Part shown: piece after piece, positions 16,049-24,649 of the stretch
Layout: each line of letters starts with the position of its first letter
Position numbering within the stretch: the first letter of the stretch is position 1
NCBI RefSeq assembly: GCF_014697125.1
Contig: NZ_JACJRG010000047.1
Location: 1 to 41,086, forward strand
DNA from: Anabaena minutissima FACHB-250
GTDB taxonomy: Bacteria; Cyanobacteriota; Cyanobacteriia; Cyanobacteriales; Nostocaceae
DNA length: 41,086 nt
Direction of reading: 5' to 3'
Made by a program: the position numbers and the translations under genes
The notes under the pieces: generated by a model
What the model saw: the letters and a program-made list of their open reading frames with translations, nothing else
Told to the model about the DNA's origin: nothing
Database searches by the model: none

Positions 16049-16457
16049 TTACAGACAGGTTTGCTCACTCAAAGGCTATCTCAGTGGTATTACTCTGCGA
16101 AAGTCGGCGATCGCCATCGGTGGGCAGAATGTCAACGCCTACGGTGTGGTTTTTGTGCCTCATCGCAGCATTGATGCTATAGCAGTAGAGGAATATAGCG
16201 GCGATGGCGCAGAGTGCCCACCGTAGGTGATCGCCCAACTTTATAGCAGGCTGAGTAATTTGTGATACATACCAGCCATCTCGTCTACTGCAAATTCCAG
16301 AGCGAGGTTTATTCGCCGATCCACAGTTGTAACAACACCTTTTCCTAGCAGGACCGCATATCGCTAAGATTTTTGATCCTTGTGTGCGTGATCTGAGATC
16401 GCACAAGTACGTTACGTTTGGATCGTTGGATCGCTAAACTATAAGGGCTGGAAGCGT

Positions 16458-16589
16458 TTATAGGGTCGTCGTCGAGATTTCTGTATCCTGCAATGTGTAA
16501 TCGCGGCCATTGTCTAGTTCGTGACTCAAGATTAGCTGTATTTCTTCCTGTGTCAGAACCTTAGCTTGTCCATGCCGAATTATTTTCAT
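16458..16589 (-). pseudogene. Fragment resembling the N-terminus of a cyanobacterial tyrosine recombinase
   Basis: 43 codons starting MKIIRHGQAKVLTQEEIQLI and ending after the segment LDNGRDYTLQDTEIS. From memory the opening matches short cyanobacterial site-specific integrases (RHGQAKxLTxxEI). None of the catalytic residues is present, so it is most likely a remnant. A functional small protein cannot be excluded. Confidence 0.4.
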
Positions 16590-16624
16590 TGCCAAACTTT
16601 AGACGTAGACCCTGTAACCCTCAC

Positions 16625-16679
16625 CCTACAACCCATTCTGATTACTATTTTTCTAATATTAATCAGAATGGGTTGTAGG
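16625..16679. repeat. Perfect 20-bp inverted repeat with 15-nt loop
   Basis: Arms 16625-16644 and 16660-16679 (CCTACAACCCATTCTGATTA and its exact complement). The loop is T-rich, and no T-run follows the stem on either strand. It might be a small non-autonomous element, a protein site or an RNA hairpin ahead of hsdM. Confidence 0.75.
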
Positions 16680-16849
16680 ATCTGCAAACTACGGTAACTA
16701 TTCGGTAAAACACCAGCAAAGAAACGCTATTTTTGAAGGGCTGAAAAGCGATTGCTGACTTTGGTAGTTGCCAGATTGAGATGTGTATTTTCTAATTCCG
16801 CCGCCACAATGGGTATACTTATTTTTACCCTTGAGCTAAAAACTGCTGC

Positions 16850-18904
16850 ATGACTGTCAACAATATCCTCCAATATGAATCAAATATCTGGGCAACTGCT
16901 GATTTGCTAAGGGGTTGCGGCATCAAGGAGTCGGAATGGCCATCCTATATGATGCCGCTTTTTGCGCTGGTGATGATTGAAAGCCGCTTGGTGAGGATGT
17001 TTGATGAATTAAAGGCGGAGATTGGCGAAGCGGCATTGGCGGAGATTGCGCCAGAAGATTTGACCGGGCTAATTGAGGATAAGGGGCAGGGTTATAACGT
17101 CTATATTTTTGAGAAGAACCAAACACTGAAGGATATCTGTAAAAATGATAAATCCTTTGATGTGGACTTTGAAGCGTACCTGCGGGGTTTTGATGGGGAA
17201 ACAAAAGACCTGTTGGGGGTGGAGGCGACGGAAGGTGAGAAGTTTCTCGATATTAAAGGGGTGATTACAAAGCTGAAGGCGAAAAAGGTGCTGTTAGGTT
17301 ATACAAAGGAATGGAGCAGTATTGACCTTAAACCTTTTGATAACTCAGCAATTACGACCCTGGAAGAGCATATTAAGCGGCGTTGGGCGGATATTTCGGC
17401 GGAAACGGCAGGGGAACAGTACACACCGGATGATGTCATCGGGCTGATTGCGGAGATTATTGCTTCTAAGATTGAGGACTCGGATAAGCTGTTAAAAATT
17501 TACGACTGCACCTGTGGCGGTGGTAACTTGTTGTTTGGGGTGGAAGATCGGATTCATGAGAGGTCTAAGCGACTAACCCAAACTTTTGGGCAAGACTGGA
17601 ATGATGCGCTGTACGCGCTGGCGAAGATTGAAAGTCGGTTTCGAGTGGATTCAAAAATCGAGCATGGCAATACGCTGACCGATGATAAATTTTATAATGA
17701 TGAGTTTGATGTAGTAATCGCCAATCCGCCATACGGGGTGAGTTGGAAGGGTTATCAAAAGGATATTGAGAACGACAAAACCCAGCGATTTAAGTACCTG
17801 CCGTCAATTTCCGATGGTCAGTTGTTGTTTATGCAGCACCTCATCTCGAAGCTGAATGCTAATGGTATGGGGGTTGTAGTTCATAATGGTTCGACGTTGT
17901 TTAGTGGGGATGCGGGTTCGGCAGAAAGCAATATTCGCAAATGGATGCTGGATTCGGACTTTGTGGAAGCGGTGATTCAGTTACCGACGGATGAGTTTTT
18001 TAACACGGGTATTTACACTTATCTCTGGGTTTTAAATAAGCATAAATTGCCGCAGTGTCGGGATAAGGTGATGTTGATTAATGCCAGTGAGAAGTTTAAA
18101 CCACTGAAGAAAAGTAAAGGCTCGAAGCGGAAGGAAGTAGATGAAGTCAGCCGCTTGGAGATTGTGGAAACCCTGACGCGGTTTGTAGATAATGACTATG
18201 CACGGGTGTTTGATAAGGAATTTTTCTATTTTAATAAACAGGCAATTATGCTCACGAATGTAGATGAGCAGGGTAAAACTTTTGCTAGTCGCTTAAAGGA
18301 AGGCAAAACCAGCCTGAAGCTGTCGCCATTGAAGTTGGACAATGGGGAAAGAACATTAACAGAATTTACAATTACGAATTACGATTCGCAACGGTTTGGT
18401 TCATTGGTAGAGGCATTTGAGCAAGATATTAAGCCGTCTGTTAGTTCTCTGGATTACAAGGAACAGCCGTTAACGGTGACGACGGAGAAGGCTTTGTATC
18501 GGTTTGATGCTGATAGGGAAACGCTGATAAAAGAAGTTTTGGGTAAGCAGGAAGAAGCATTGGGCTGCGGCAAAATTGTGGTGAAGGCAGCGTTTAAGAA
18601 GGGGACGAAAACCCAGCCGGAACGGATTGAAATTACGGTGGAATTAACGCCGGATTATCAGAAGGATTATGAAATTATTCCTTTCCATCGGGATGAGGTG
18701 GCGAATCGGGCAGCGATCGCAGCATTTATGGCGAAGTATATTACCAAGCCGTTTAAGTATTTGGAAAATGTGGTAGGGGTGGAGATTAATTTTAATAAGG
18801 TTTTTTATAAGCCGGAAATTTTGAGGAGTGTTGAGGAGATTTTGGGAGAAATCGCGGTGCTTGATGAGGAGTTGAAGGGGCTTGAGAAGGGGTTAGGATT
18901 ATGA
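16850..18904 (+). CDS. hsdM: Type I restriction-modification DNA methyltransferase subunit M
   Basis: 684 residues. The N6-adenine methyltransferase core shows motif I DCTCGGGNLL (219-228, SAM binding) and motif IV ANPPYGVSW (291-299, catalysis). The N-terminal helical domain is typical of HsdM. With HsdS it methylates the recognition sequence on both strands; with HsdS and HsdR it forms the restriction complex. Longer than the usual 500-odd residues because of an extended C-terminus (from about 540) ending in a coiled coil (EEILGEIAVLDEELKGLEKG). Its stop overlaps the hsdS start by four bases, so the two are translationally coupled. Confidence 0.92.
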   Translation: MTVNNILQYESNIWATADLLRGCGIKESEWPSYMMPLFALVMIESRLVRMFDELKAEIGEAALAEIAPEDLTGLIEDKGQGYNVYIFEKNQTLKDICKNDKSFDVDFEAYLRGFDGETKDLLGVEATEGEKFLDIKGVITKLKAKKVLLGYTKEWSSIDLKPFDNSAITTLEEHIKRRWADISAETAGEQYTPDDVIGLIAEIIASKIEDSDKLLKIYDCTCGGGNLLFGVEDRIHERSKRLTQTFGQDWNDALYALAKIESRFRVDSKIEHGNTLTDDKFYNDEFDVVIANPPYGVSWKGYQKDIENDKTQRFKYLPSISDGQLLFMQHLISKLNANGMGVVVHNGSTLFSGDAGSAESNIRKWMLDSDFVEAVIQLPTDEFFNTGIYTYLWVLNKHKLPQCRDKVMLINASEKFKPLKKSKGSKRKEVDEVSRLEIVETLTRFVDNDYARVFDKEFFYFNKQAIMLTNVDEQGKTFASRLKEGKTSLKLSPLKLDNGERTLTEFTITNYDSQRFGSLVEAFEQDIKPSVSSLDYKEQPLTVTTEKALYRFDADRETLIKEVLGKQEEALGCGKIVVKAAFKKGTKTQPERIEITVELTPDYQKDYEIIPFHRDEVANRAAIAAFMAKYITKPFKYLENVVGVEINFNKVFYKPEILRSVEEILGEIAVLDEELKGLEKGLGL

Positions 18905-20166
18905 AAATTGAGCGTTATCAAGCTTATAGGAATAGTGATATTGAATGGTTAGGCGATGTGCCTGAGCATTGGGAACTCTCAAGAATTAAACAGAAAGGAA
19001 CTGTTAGAGGTCGTGTAGGGTGGAAAGCCCTTAAAGCTGATGAATATGTAGACGAAGGATATATATTTCTTTCTACCCCAAATATTAAAGAAAAAGATAT
19101 CGACTTTGAAAATGTCAACTATATAACTTATGAGCGTTATGTAGAATCTCCAGAAATTATGCTTCAAGAGGGAGATATTTTACTTACAAAGGATGGCTCA
19201 ACATTGGGGACTACTAATATAGTTTCTTCATTACCTCGTGAAGCAACTGTGAATAGCTCAATTGCTGTTGTTCGTTTTAGCAAAGAAGTATTCAAAAAGT
19301 ATATTTACTATCAAATTTTATCTGAGTTCATTCAAAACAAGATTAGTTTTAAAAAAAGTGGGATGGGAGTTCCACATTTATTCCAAAGAGATATCAACAA
19401 CTTTTTTATTTTGCTTCCGCCTCTTTCTGAGCAGAAATCGATCGCACACTATCTCGATACCAAAACCGTACAAATAGATCGCAAAATTGACCTCCTCACC
19501 CAGAAAGCAACCCTATACGGTAAGCTCAAACAGTCTCTCATCAACGAAACTGTAACACGCGGGCTTGATAAATCTGTGCCGATGAAGAATAGCGAGATTG
19601 AGTGGATAGGCGAACTCCCTGAGCGTTGGGAAGAAAAACGTATTAAAGATTTATCATTCCTCCAAAGTGGAAATAACATTACTTCAGAGCAAATTGAAGA
19701 TGAAGGAGAATATCCTGTCTATGGTGGTAATGGCTTGCGAGGCTATTTTTCAAAATATACAAATGATGGAGATTATATTCTTATAGGTCGTCAGGGAGCT
19801 TTGTGCGGCAATATTAATTATGCATCTGGTAAATTTTGGGCAACAGAACATGCTGTTGTTGTTTATCTAAAACAATCAGTTTATATGAAGTGGTATGGGG
19901 AAATGCTTAAGGTTATAAACCTCAACCAATACTCTATATCTGCTGCTCAACCTGGCTTGTCGGTTGAAAGAATTAAAAGATTGTTATTACCTGTTCCTCC
20001 CCTCTGCGAACAAAAAGCGATCGCAGACTACCTCGATACCAAAACCACCCAATTTGACCAAATAATCCAAACCATTAACACCCAAATCGAAAAACTCAAA
20101 GAACTCCGCAAAACCCTAATTAACGATGTCGTCACCGGAAAAATTAAGGTAACTGATCATCAATAA
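18901..20166 (+). CDS. hsdS: Type I restriction-modification specificity subunit S
   Basis: 421 residues with the classic two-fold internal repeat. Each half opens with a related motif (SDIEWLGDVPEHWELSRIKQ and SEIEWIGELPERWEEKRIKD) and a target-recognition domain. Each half then has a conserved helix (SEQKSIAHYLDTKTVQIDRK; CEQKAIADYLDTKTTQFDQI) that spaces the two DNA half-sites. The two recognition domains differ, as expected for an asymmetric bipartite target. The recognition domains are visibly more A+T-rich than the rest, as is common for exchanged domains. Overlaps hsdM by 4 bp. Confidence 0.93.
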   Translation: MKIERYQAYRNSDIEWLGDVPEHWELSRIKQKGTVRGRVGWKALKADEYVDEGYIFLSTPNIKEKDIDFENVNYITYERYVESPEIMLQEGDILLTKDGSTLGTTNIVSSLPREATVNSSIAVVRFSKEVFKKYIYYQILSEFIQNKISFKKSGMGVPHLFQRDINNFFILLPPLSEQKSIAHYLDTKTVQIDRKIDLLTQKATLYGKLKQSLINETVTRGLDKSVPMKNSEIEWIGELPERWEEKRIKDLSFLQSGNNITSEQIEDEGEYPVYGGNGLRGYFSKYTNDGDYILIGRQGALCGNINYASGKFWATEHAVVVYLKQSVYMKWYGEMLKVINLNQYSISAAQPGLSVERIKRLLLPVPPLCEQKAIADYLDTKTTQFDQIIQTINTQIEKLKELRKTLINDVVTGKIKVTDHQ

Positions 20167-20216
20167 AATTTAAAAAATCTTCAGTAGTGATAATCAGGTT
20201 GAAAAAAATCATCTTT

Positions 20217-20431
20217 TTAGTTGAGTAAATTGTGATCGCCCGTCACCAGATAATCCGCCTCACCGACCACAGCCAGAGGTAAAAAAGGCACATCAAACGG
20301 GTGACGAGATTCAGGAATTACGGGGAATGGTTCGTCCTGGAAAGCCAAACTAAGTCTAGATAATCTGCACCAAAAATCAGCGCAGAGACTATGATGTTAG
20401 TATTAATTACCACCCGTGGACAAAAAGTCAT
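20217..20431 (-). pseudogene. Decayed PIN-domain gene
   Basis: Minus-strand frames read MTFCPRVVINTNIIVSALIF at the start, the first PIN motif. After a stop and a frame change they read PLAVVGEADYLVTGDHNLLN, the last PIN motif. The middle of the domain is missing. PIN proteins are ribonucleases, usually toxins of type II toxin-antitoxin pairs. It sits between hsdS and hsdR on the opposite strand, and no antitoxin is left. Confidence 0.7.
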
Positions 20432-20511
20432 GCCTTACGCACCCAAGCGATAACCTACGGTTCGCTAACGCAACTTTTAGTCCATACGATCTAGCCTACA
20501 GTTATCCATAT

Positions 20512-23500
20512 ATGAGCGAACTGCATCTGCAAGATAGATTTCTCATCCCATTTTTTCGCAAAGAACTAGGCTACCAAGAAGTAAAACCCAACACCATCAC
20601 CAATTCCCTGATCATTGAAGAAGACCTTCAAGCCTTTATTTCCACCACCGAACTCAACCAAAAATCCTACGAAATCCTACTCAAAAAATATAACAACAAC
20701 GCCCAAAAACTTTTAGCAGAACTAATCGAATTAATTCAAGAACGTATCGCCAGCAGCCGCAATATGGCGTTATTTATTAATGCCAATAAATCCGTAACTT
20801 TACAAGGCATCAAGCTCTATCTATTTTACACAGATGACAGCATAATTCACAATAGTAGCCTGTTTGAGCAAAATATATTTTCTGTTGTCCAAGAACTGCC
20901 CTACAAATATAAATATCAAGGCAAACAAATCTTCTCCTTTCGTCCCGATATCTGCCTCTTCGTCAACGGCATTTACCTCGGTTACAGCGAGCTAAAATCC
21001 AACCTCACCAACCAAACAGCCCGTAAAAACGGACGCGGTAAAGTCATCAAAGACTACTTTGAAGCCGTTAAAGTCTATTACGAAACCTTCGACAATAATC
21101 CCCATCTGAGCGACAAAGAAAAAGACCACTATCGCAAAGACTTCCTCAAAATCTTTGAAAAGGCCATCCATATTACCAGCACTGACATAGCCGAAACTTA
21201 TGTCATTCGCACTATCGACCACTTTTTTGAAGAAATCCTCACCACTTGTCGTGAAGGTAAATACGACCGCGAAGACTACGAAAAAAGGGCAGTCAAAACC
21301 TTTAAACCCTATCCACTGCTAAATCCTGACGCGGATAAAAAAGATAAACTCAAAGAACTTTTTACCGTCCACTATGGCAAAAGCTTCATTGAAAAAGAAA
21401 TTCTGTACTACAATTTTATCGAGCGTGACGTATATGTTCTCAAAGGTAAAAAGGAACTCAAAAACGAATTAGGACACCTCATCTCACCCCGTCCCAAACA
21501 AAAATTTGGCACCGATAAAATTCTGGCTAAAATTGACGAATTTTTAGAACATGAAGCCGAAGACGATTATTTTATTCACCAACTAGAACAACAGCTAGCC
21601 CACGTTTCCCCCAGCAAACGCGCTGAATTAATCGAAAAGCGTAAAGCCTACGCTAATAATAAAAATGTCTATTCTTTACTACTACAATATGCAGCTGGCT
21701 TTGGCAAATCCAACATCATCGGCTGGACAGCTTTACAACTGAAGGATTTACGCCGCAATGGTCAATACGTCTACGACAAAATCATGATTGTGGTTGATCG
21801 CTTGCAACTCCGCAGCCAAATCGACTCCAAAATGCTAAATATGAACATCGATAACCGGATGTATATTGAGGCAAATAATAAAAAAACCTTTCAGGATGCA
21901 CTCCAATCCGACACCCGTTTAGTTATCGTCAATCTGCAAAAATTTGGCGCAGTGCGAGAAATGCTCGACGCAGACACCCTGCAAAAACTCGCCCAACTCC
22001 GCATCGTCTTCTTAATTGACGAAATCCACCGCTCCAACAGTGGCGACCAGCACGAAGAAATGGTCAACATTTTCGACGAACTCCAAACCCCCTTCGACCA
22101 ACAAACCCAATACAACCAAACCCGCACAAAGAAAAACCTGATTGTCGGTTTCACGGCCACCCCCGATGACCACACCCTCGCCCGCTTTGGAGAATTTAGC
22201 GGCTACGCCGAAAGCGAAAAACTCTGGGTTCCCTTCGATTCCTACACTATGAAGGAAGCCATTGAAGACGGCTTCATTCTCAATCCCCTGAAAAATATCG
22301 TCCCCGTCGCCTCCAAGATGCTGTTCAACATCCCCACTAACGAATTAGAAGGCTTCGAGGAACCCAATTATAAAGACGCAGATAAAAAGCAAATTTACGA
22401 AAACCGCGATCGCATTAATGCCATAGCTCAATATATCGCCGACTTGCTGGTTAAAGACGTTTATCGGCAAATTCGGGGTACAGGTAAAGCCATGTTAGCG
22501 GTATATTCTATTAAAGCTGCGATCGCCTACAAACAAGCAGTTACGCAACATTTCAACGAACTGGTTAAACAGCCTAAATATGCTAAATACGCCGATGCAC
22601 CCATTCATGTCGTCTATTCCAGCAACCAAGACGAACAAAACGCCACGGGGCTAAACAATGGACTGACTGAGGAAAAAGTCTTAGAAAACTTTGCCCTCAA
22701 GAAAAACGGCTTAATCATCGTCGTAGCCAAACTGCAAACCGGATTCGACGAAAAAAGACTGCATACCCTATTTTTAGATAAAGAAATTAAACGTATTGCT
22801 GCAATTCAAGCTATCTCGCGGGTAGATCGTACTGCCAAATATAAAAATGATTGCAAAATCGTTGACTTTTCCTATAACAACGTCAACGTGCAAAATATCA
22901 AAGATGCCTTCCAGCATTTTTCCGATGTCGTTGTTAGCGACTTCGACCCCTTTAGCGATAAACGAGTTTTAGAAATCCTGTTTGCAGAACTGAAAAAGTC
23001 TGGAGTCTACACAGAATTCTTTGAGACTTTTCTTAGAACATTTAATGATAATGCGAAATGTAACAATCCAGAGAGCTACCTCGATTTAGAAAGCAGCATC
23101 GAAAAATATATTGCCGCAAATCCTAAACACACTGCTGATGCAAAAGCCAAGGCAGCCCAGTATTTTACCATCCTCAACCGCATTGAGTATGTAATAACAC
23201 TAGATGCAAAATACAGCGAACCTAGCCTCCTAGAATTTCTGCGTTTATTCAATAACATCTATAATAGGCTGAATCGTACTGATGATATCAAAGATGCAAT
23301 CGAGGTTTATTTTGATAATCAAATTGGCATTATCGAAGTCGAAACCCAAGAGCCAGAGCCGAAGAAAAAGAAAATAACTAAAGTCGCGGAAGGCAAAGAA
23401 CCGACTAGCAATGACTATCAATTTGATATTTTAGCTATCATTGAAGCCCGTAACGAGCAAGAAGACCTAAAGGGAGAACGCATTCAAGAATTTGAATTAA

Positions 23501-23748
23501 AAATTAGCTCCTTGTTTGACTATGTGCGAAATTGCGATGAGGGCAAACGGTTGATGATTAAAATTAAATCAAATGTTTCAGAAGACGAAATCTATGATGA
23601 CTTTGCCAAAATCTACCGTAAATACAAAATCTTAAATCGGCGGCAAGTCGGAGATTATTTTTTCAAGGAAATGGAAGATTTGGTCAATAAACTGTGTGAT
23701 GATTTTGAAGTCCTAGTACGTAATACAGAAGAAAAACCGGAGGCATAA
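20512..23748 (+). CDS. hsdR: Type I restriction endonuclease subunit R
   Basis: 1078 residues from ATG 20512 (MSELHLQDRFLIPFFRKELG). The frame is open further upstream to GTG 20416, but that part overlaps the decayed PIN gene and is not protein-like. An N-terminal nuclease has RPDICLFVNGIYLGYSELKS (PD-(D/E)xK residues D146, E160, K162). The helicase/translocase has Walker A AAGFGKSN (about 394-401), LIDEIHRS (DEIH box near 503) and GFTATPDD. It moves DNA in an ATP-dependent way and cuts unmodified DNA together with HsdM and HsdS. 345 bp separate it from hsdS, so it may have its own promoter. Confidence 0.92.
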   Translation: MSELHLQDRFLIPFFRKELGYQEVKPNTITNSLIIEEDLQAFISTTELNQKSYEILLKKYNNNAQKLLAELIELIQERIASSRNMALFINANKSVTLQGIKLYLFYTDDSIIHNSSLFEQNIFSVVQELPYKYKYQGKQIFSFRPDICLFVNGIYLGYSELKSNLTNQTARKNGRGKVIKDYFEAVKVYYETFDNNPHLSDKEKDHYRKDFLKIFEKAIHITSTDIAETYVIRTIDHFFEEILTTCREGKYDREDYEKRAVKTFKPYPLLNPDADKKDKLKELFTVHYGKSFIEKEILYYNFIERDVYVLKGKKELKNELGHLISPRPKQKFGTDKILAKIDEFLEHEAEDDYFIHQLEQQLAHVSPSKRAELIEKRKAYANNKNVYSLLLQYAAGFGKSNIIGWTALQLKDLRRNGQYVYDKIMIVVDRLQLRSQIDSKMLNMNIDNRMYIEANNKKTFQDALQSDTRLVIVNLQKFGAVREMLDADTLQKLAQLRIVFLIDEIHRSNSGDQHEEMVNIFDELQTPFDQQTQYNQTRTKKNLIVGFTATPDDHTLARFGEFSGYAESEKLWVPFDSYTMKEAIEDGFILNPLKNIVPVASKMLFNIPTNELEGFEEPNYKDADKKQIYENRDRINAIAQYIADLLVKDVYRQIRGTGKAMLAVYSIKAAIAYKQAVTQHFNELVKQPKYAKYADAPIHVVYSSNQDEQNATGLNNGLTEEKVLENFALKKNGLIIVVAKLQTGFDEKRLHTLFLDKEIKRIAAIQAISRVDRTAKYKNDCKIVDFSYNNVNVQNIKDAFQHFSDVVVSDFDPFSDKRVLEILFAELKKSGVYTEFFETFLRTFNDNAKCNNPESYLDLESSIEKYIAANPKHTADAKAKAAQYFTILNRIEYVITLDAKYSEPSLLEFLRLFNNIYNRLNRTDDIKDAIEVYFDNQIGIIEVETQEPEPKKKKITKVAEGKEPTSNDYQFDILAIIEARNEQEDLKGERIQEFELKISSLFDYVRNCDEGKRLMIKIKSNVSEDEIYDDFAKIYRKYKILNRRQVGDYFFKEMEDLVNKLCDDFEVLVRNTEEKPEA

Positions 23749-23796
23749 GCGATCGCACTTTTTCATCCTGGCGTTGAATGTTCATTCCCTGACGGG

Positions 23797-24075
23797 GTGA
23801 CAAAGCGGCTGAAGCCGCTTTATACGTTAGCTGGACTGCAAGATGCACTCGCAAAGATTAAACAAGCAACAAATTTGTTAAACAGTATTCCTTCTGGAAC
23901 AACAGTTTCAGCACAAGCATCAGAAATTGTGGAAATATATAGTCGTAATTACAATACAATTTACAATCGCTTTCAAGCTATCAGCACTTGTAGTTCGCCA
24001 CAGTCAAGAGATTGTTTTGATGCCAATTTCAGTTTTTATCTTGAATCTATAGATAGTAGTTTATCATCACTTTAG
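23797..24075 (+). CDS. Hypothetical protein downstream of hsdR
   Basis: 92 residues from GTG; no ATG nearby. Mostly helical (LAGLQDALAKIKQATNLLNS), no recognised family. The first codons contain a GC-rich hairpin (23802-23821), so the real start may be further in or the frame may be a remnant. Nothing in the context assigns a role. Confidence 0.35.
   Translation: MTKRLKPLYTLAGLQDALAKIKQATNLLNSIPSGTTVSAQASEIVEIYSRNYNTIYNRFQAISTCSSPQSRDCFDANFSFYLESIDSSLSSL
23802..23821 (+). terminator. GC-rich hairpin after hsdR
   Basis: AAAGCGGC-TGAA-GCCGCTTT, a perfect 8-bp stem with a stable tetraloop about 50 bp after the hsdR stop. Only a short T-stretch follows. Confidence 0.55.
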
Positions 24076-24272
24076 TTATTTAAAGCAAAAGTGCTTTCTG
24101 GACGAAAGAGAACCATCGCTGGTGCTGCTGCTGCTGCACCAATTAAAACACGCGACCAACCACCCAAATCGCAAACATTAGCGGCACTAGCGTTGGCTAG
24201 TTTTGCAGCTAACTCATCCCCAGTTGGTTTATGCCGTATTATCGCAACTTTGCTAATCTTACCTGATGCCAT
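24072..24272 (-). CDS. Small hypothetical protein
   Basis: 66 residues (MASGKISKVAIIRHKPTGDE at the start) with an alanine-rich hydrophobic patch (LIGAAAAAPAMVLF). No clear ribosome site and no family recognised. It could be a small secreted or membrane-active peptide or a chance frame. It converges with the hypothetical gene at 23797. Confidence 0.35.
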   Translation of the reverse strand: MASGKISKVAIIRHKPTGDELAAKLANASAANVCDLGGWSRVLIGAAAAAPAMVLFRPESTFALNN

Positions 24273-24649
24273 GTCAAGGGAACTTCATTAAAGTTGGATT
24301 CTGCTTTACTTGGCTTGTGACATCAGAATTGATAGAAATTTAACTCTAGTTAGCGCGTATCATAAACTTCGCTGGAGAAATATTATAATCTTGGTATGCG
24401 AATCATTGCCTGCACCACTTTAGCTTAATTAAAGTGTGGGCTTGCAAACACTCCTAATTTATATCTGCTGCAAAGTTCCAAGCTTCTCCCAAGATAAGGT
24501 GTGCTATAGGTTGCGTTTGCCTGCAAATTATCATTATTATCTTTTTTATAAAGATTTCTTGACTATACATAATTGACTGGCATTCTTTAATCTATCAGTT
24601 ACAATAAATTTTAATTTCGCAAATCAATTAGTCATAATTCAGTATCTAA
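24273..24649. other. AT-rich intergenic stretch before the SEC-C nuclease gene
   Basis: No gene seen; it presumably contains the promoter of the nuclease gene. Confidence 0.4.

Larger units (their letters stand above)
16049..16849. other. Mostly non-coding interval before the restriction-modification genes
   Basis: Contains two HIP1-bounded palindromic elements (16106-16126, 16200-16235), a short integrase-like remnant (16458-16589) and a perfect 20-bp inverted repeat (16625-16679). The hsdM promoter presumably lies in the last 150 bp. Confidence 0.5.

Noticed and set aside
16065..16406. Minus-strand frame of 113 codons
   Set aside because: Composed largely of dispersed repeats, no start signal and no coherent fold.
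20416..20511. N-terminal extension of hsdR from GTG
   Set aside because: It is antisense to the decayed PIN gene, reads unlike HsdR and adds nothing to the usual N-terminus beginning MSELHLQDRF.
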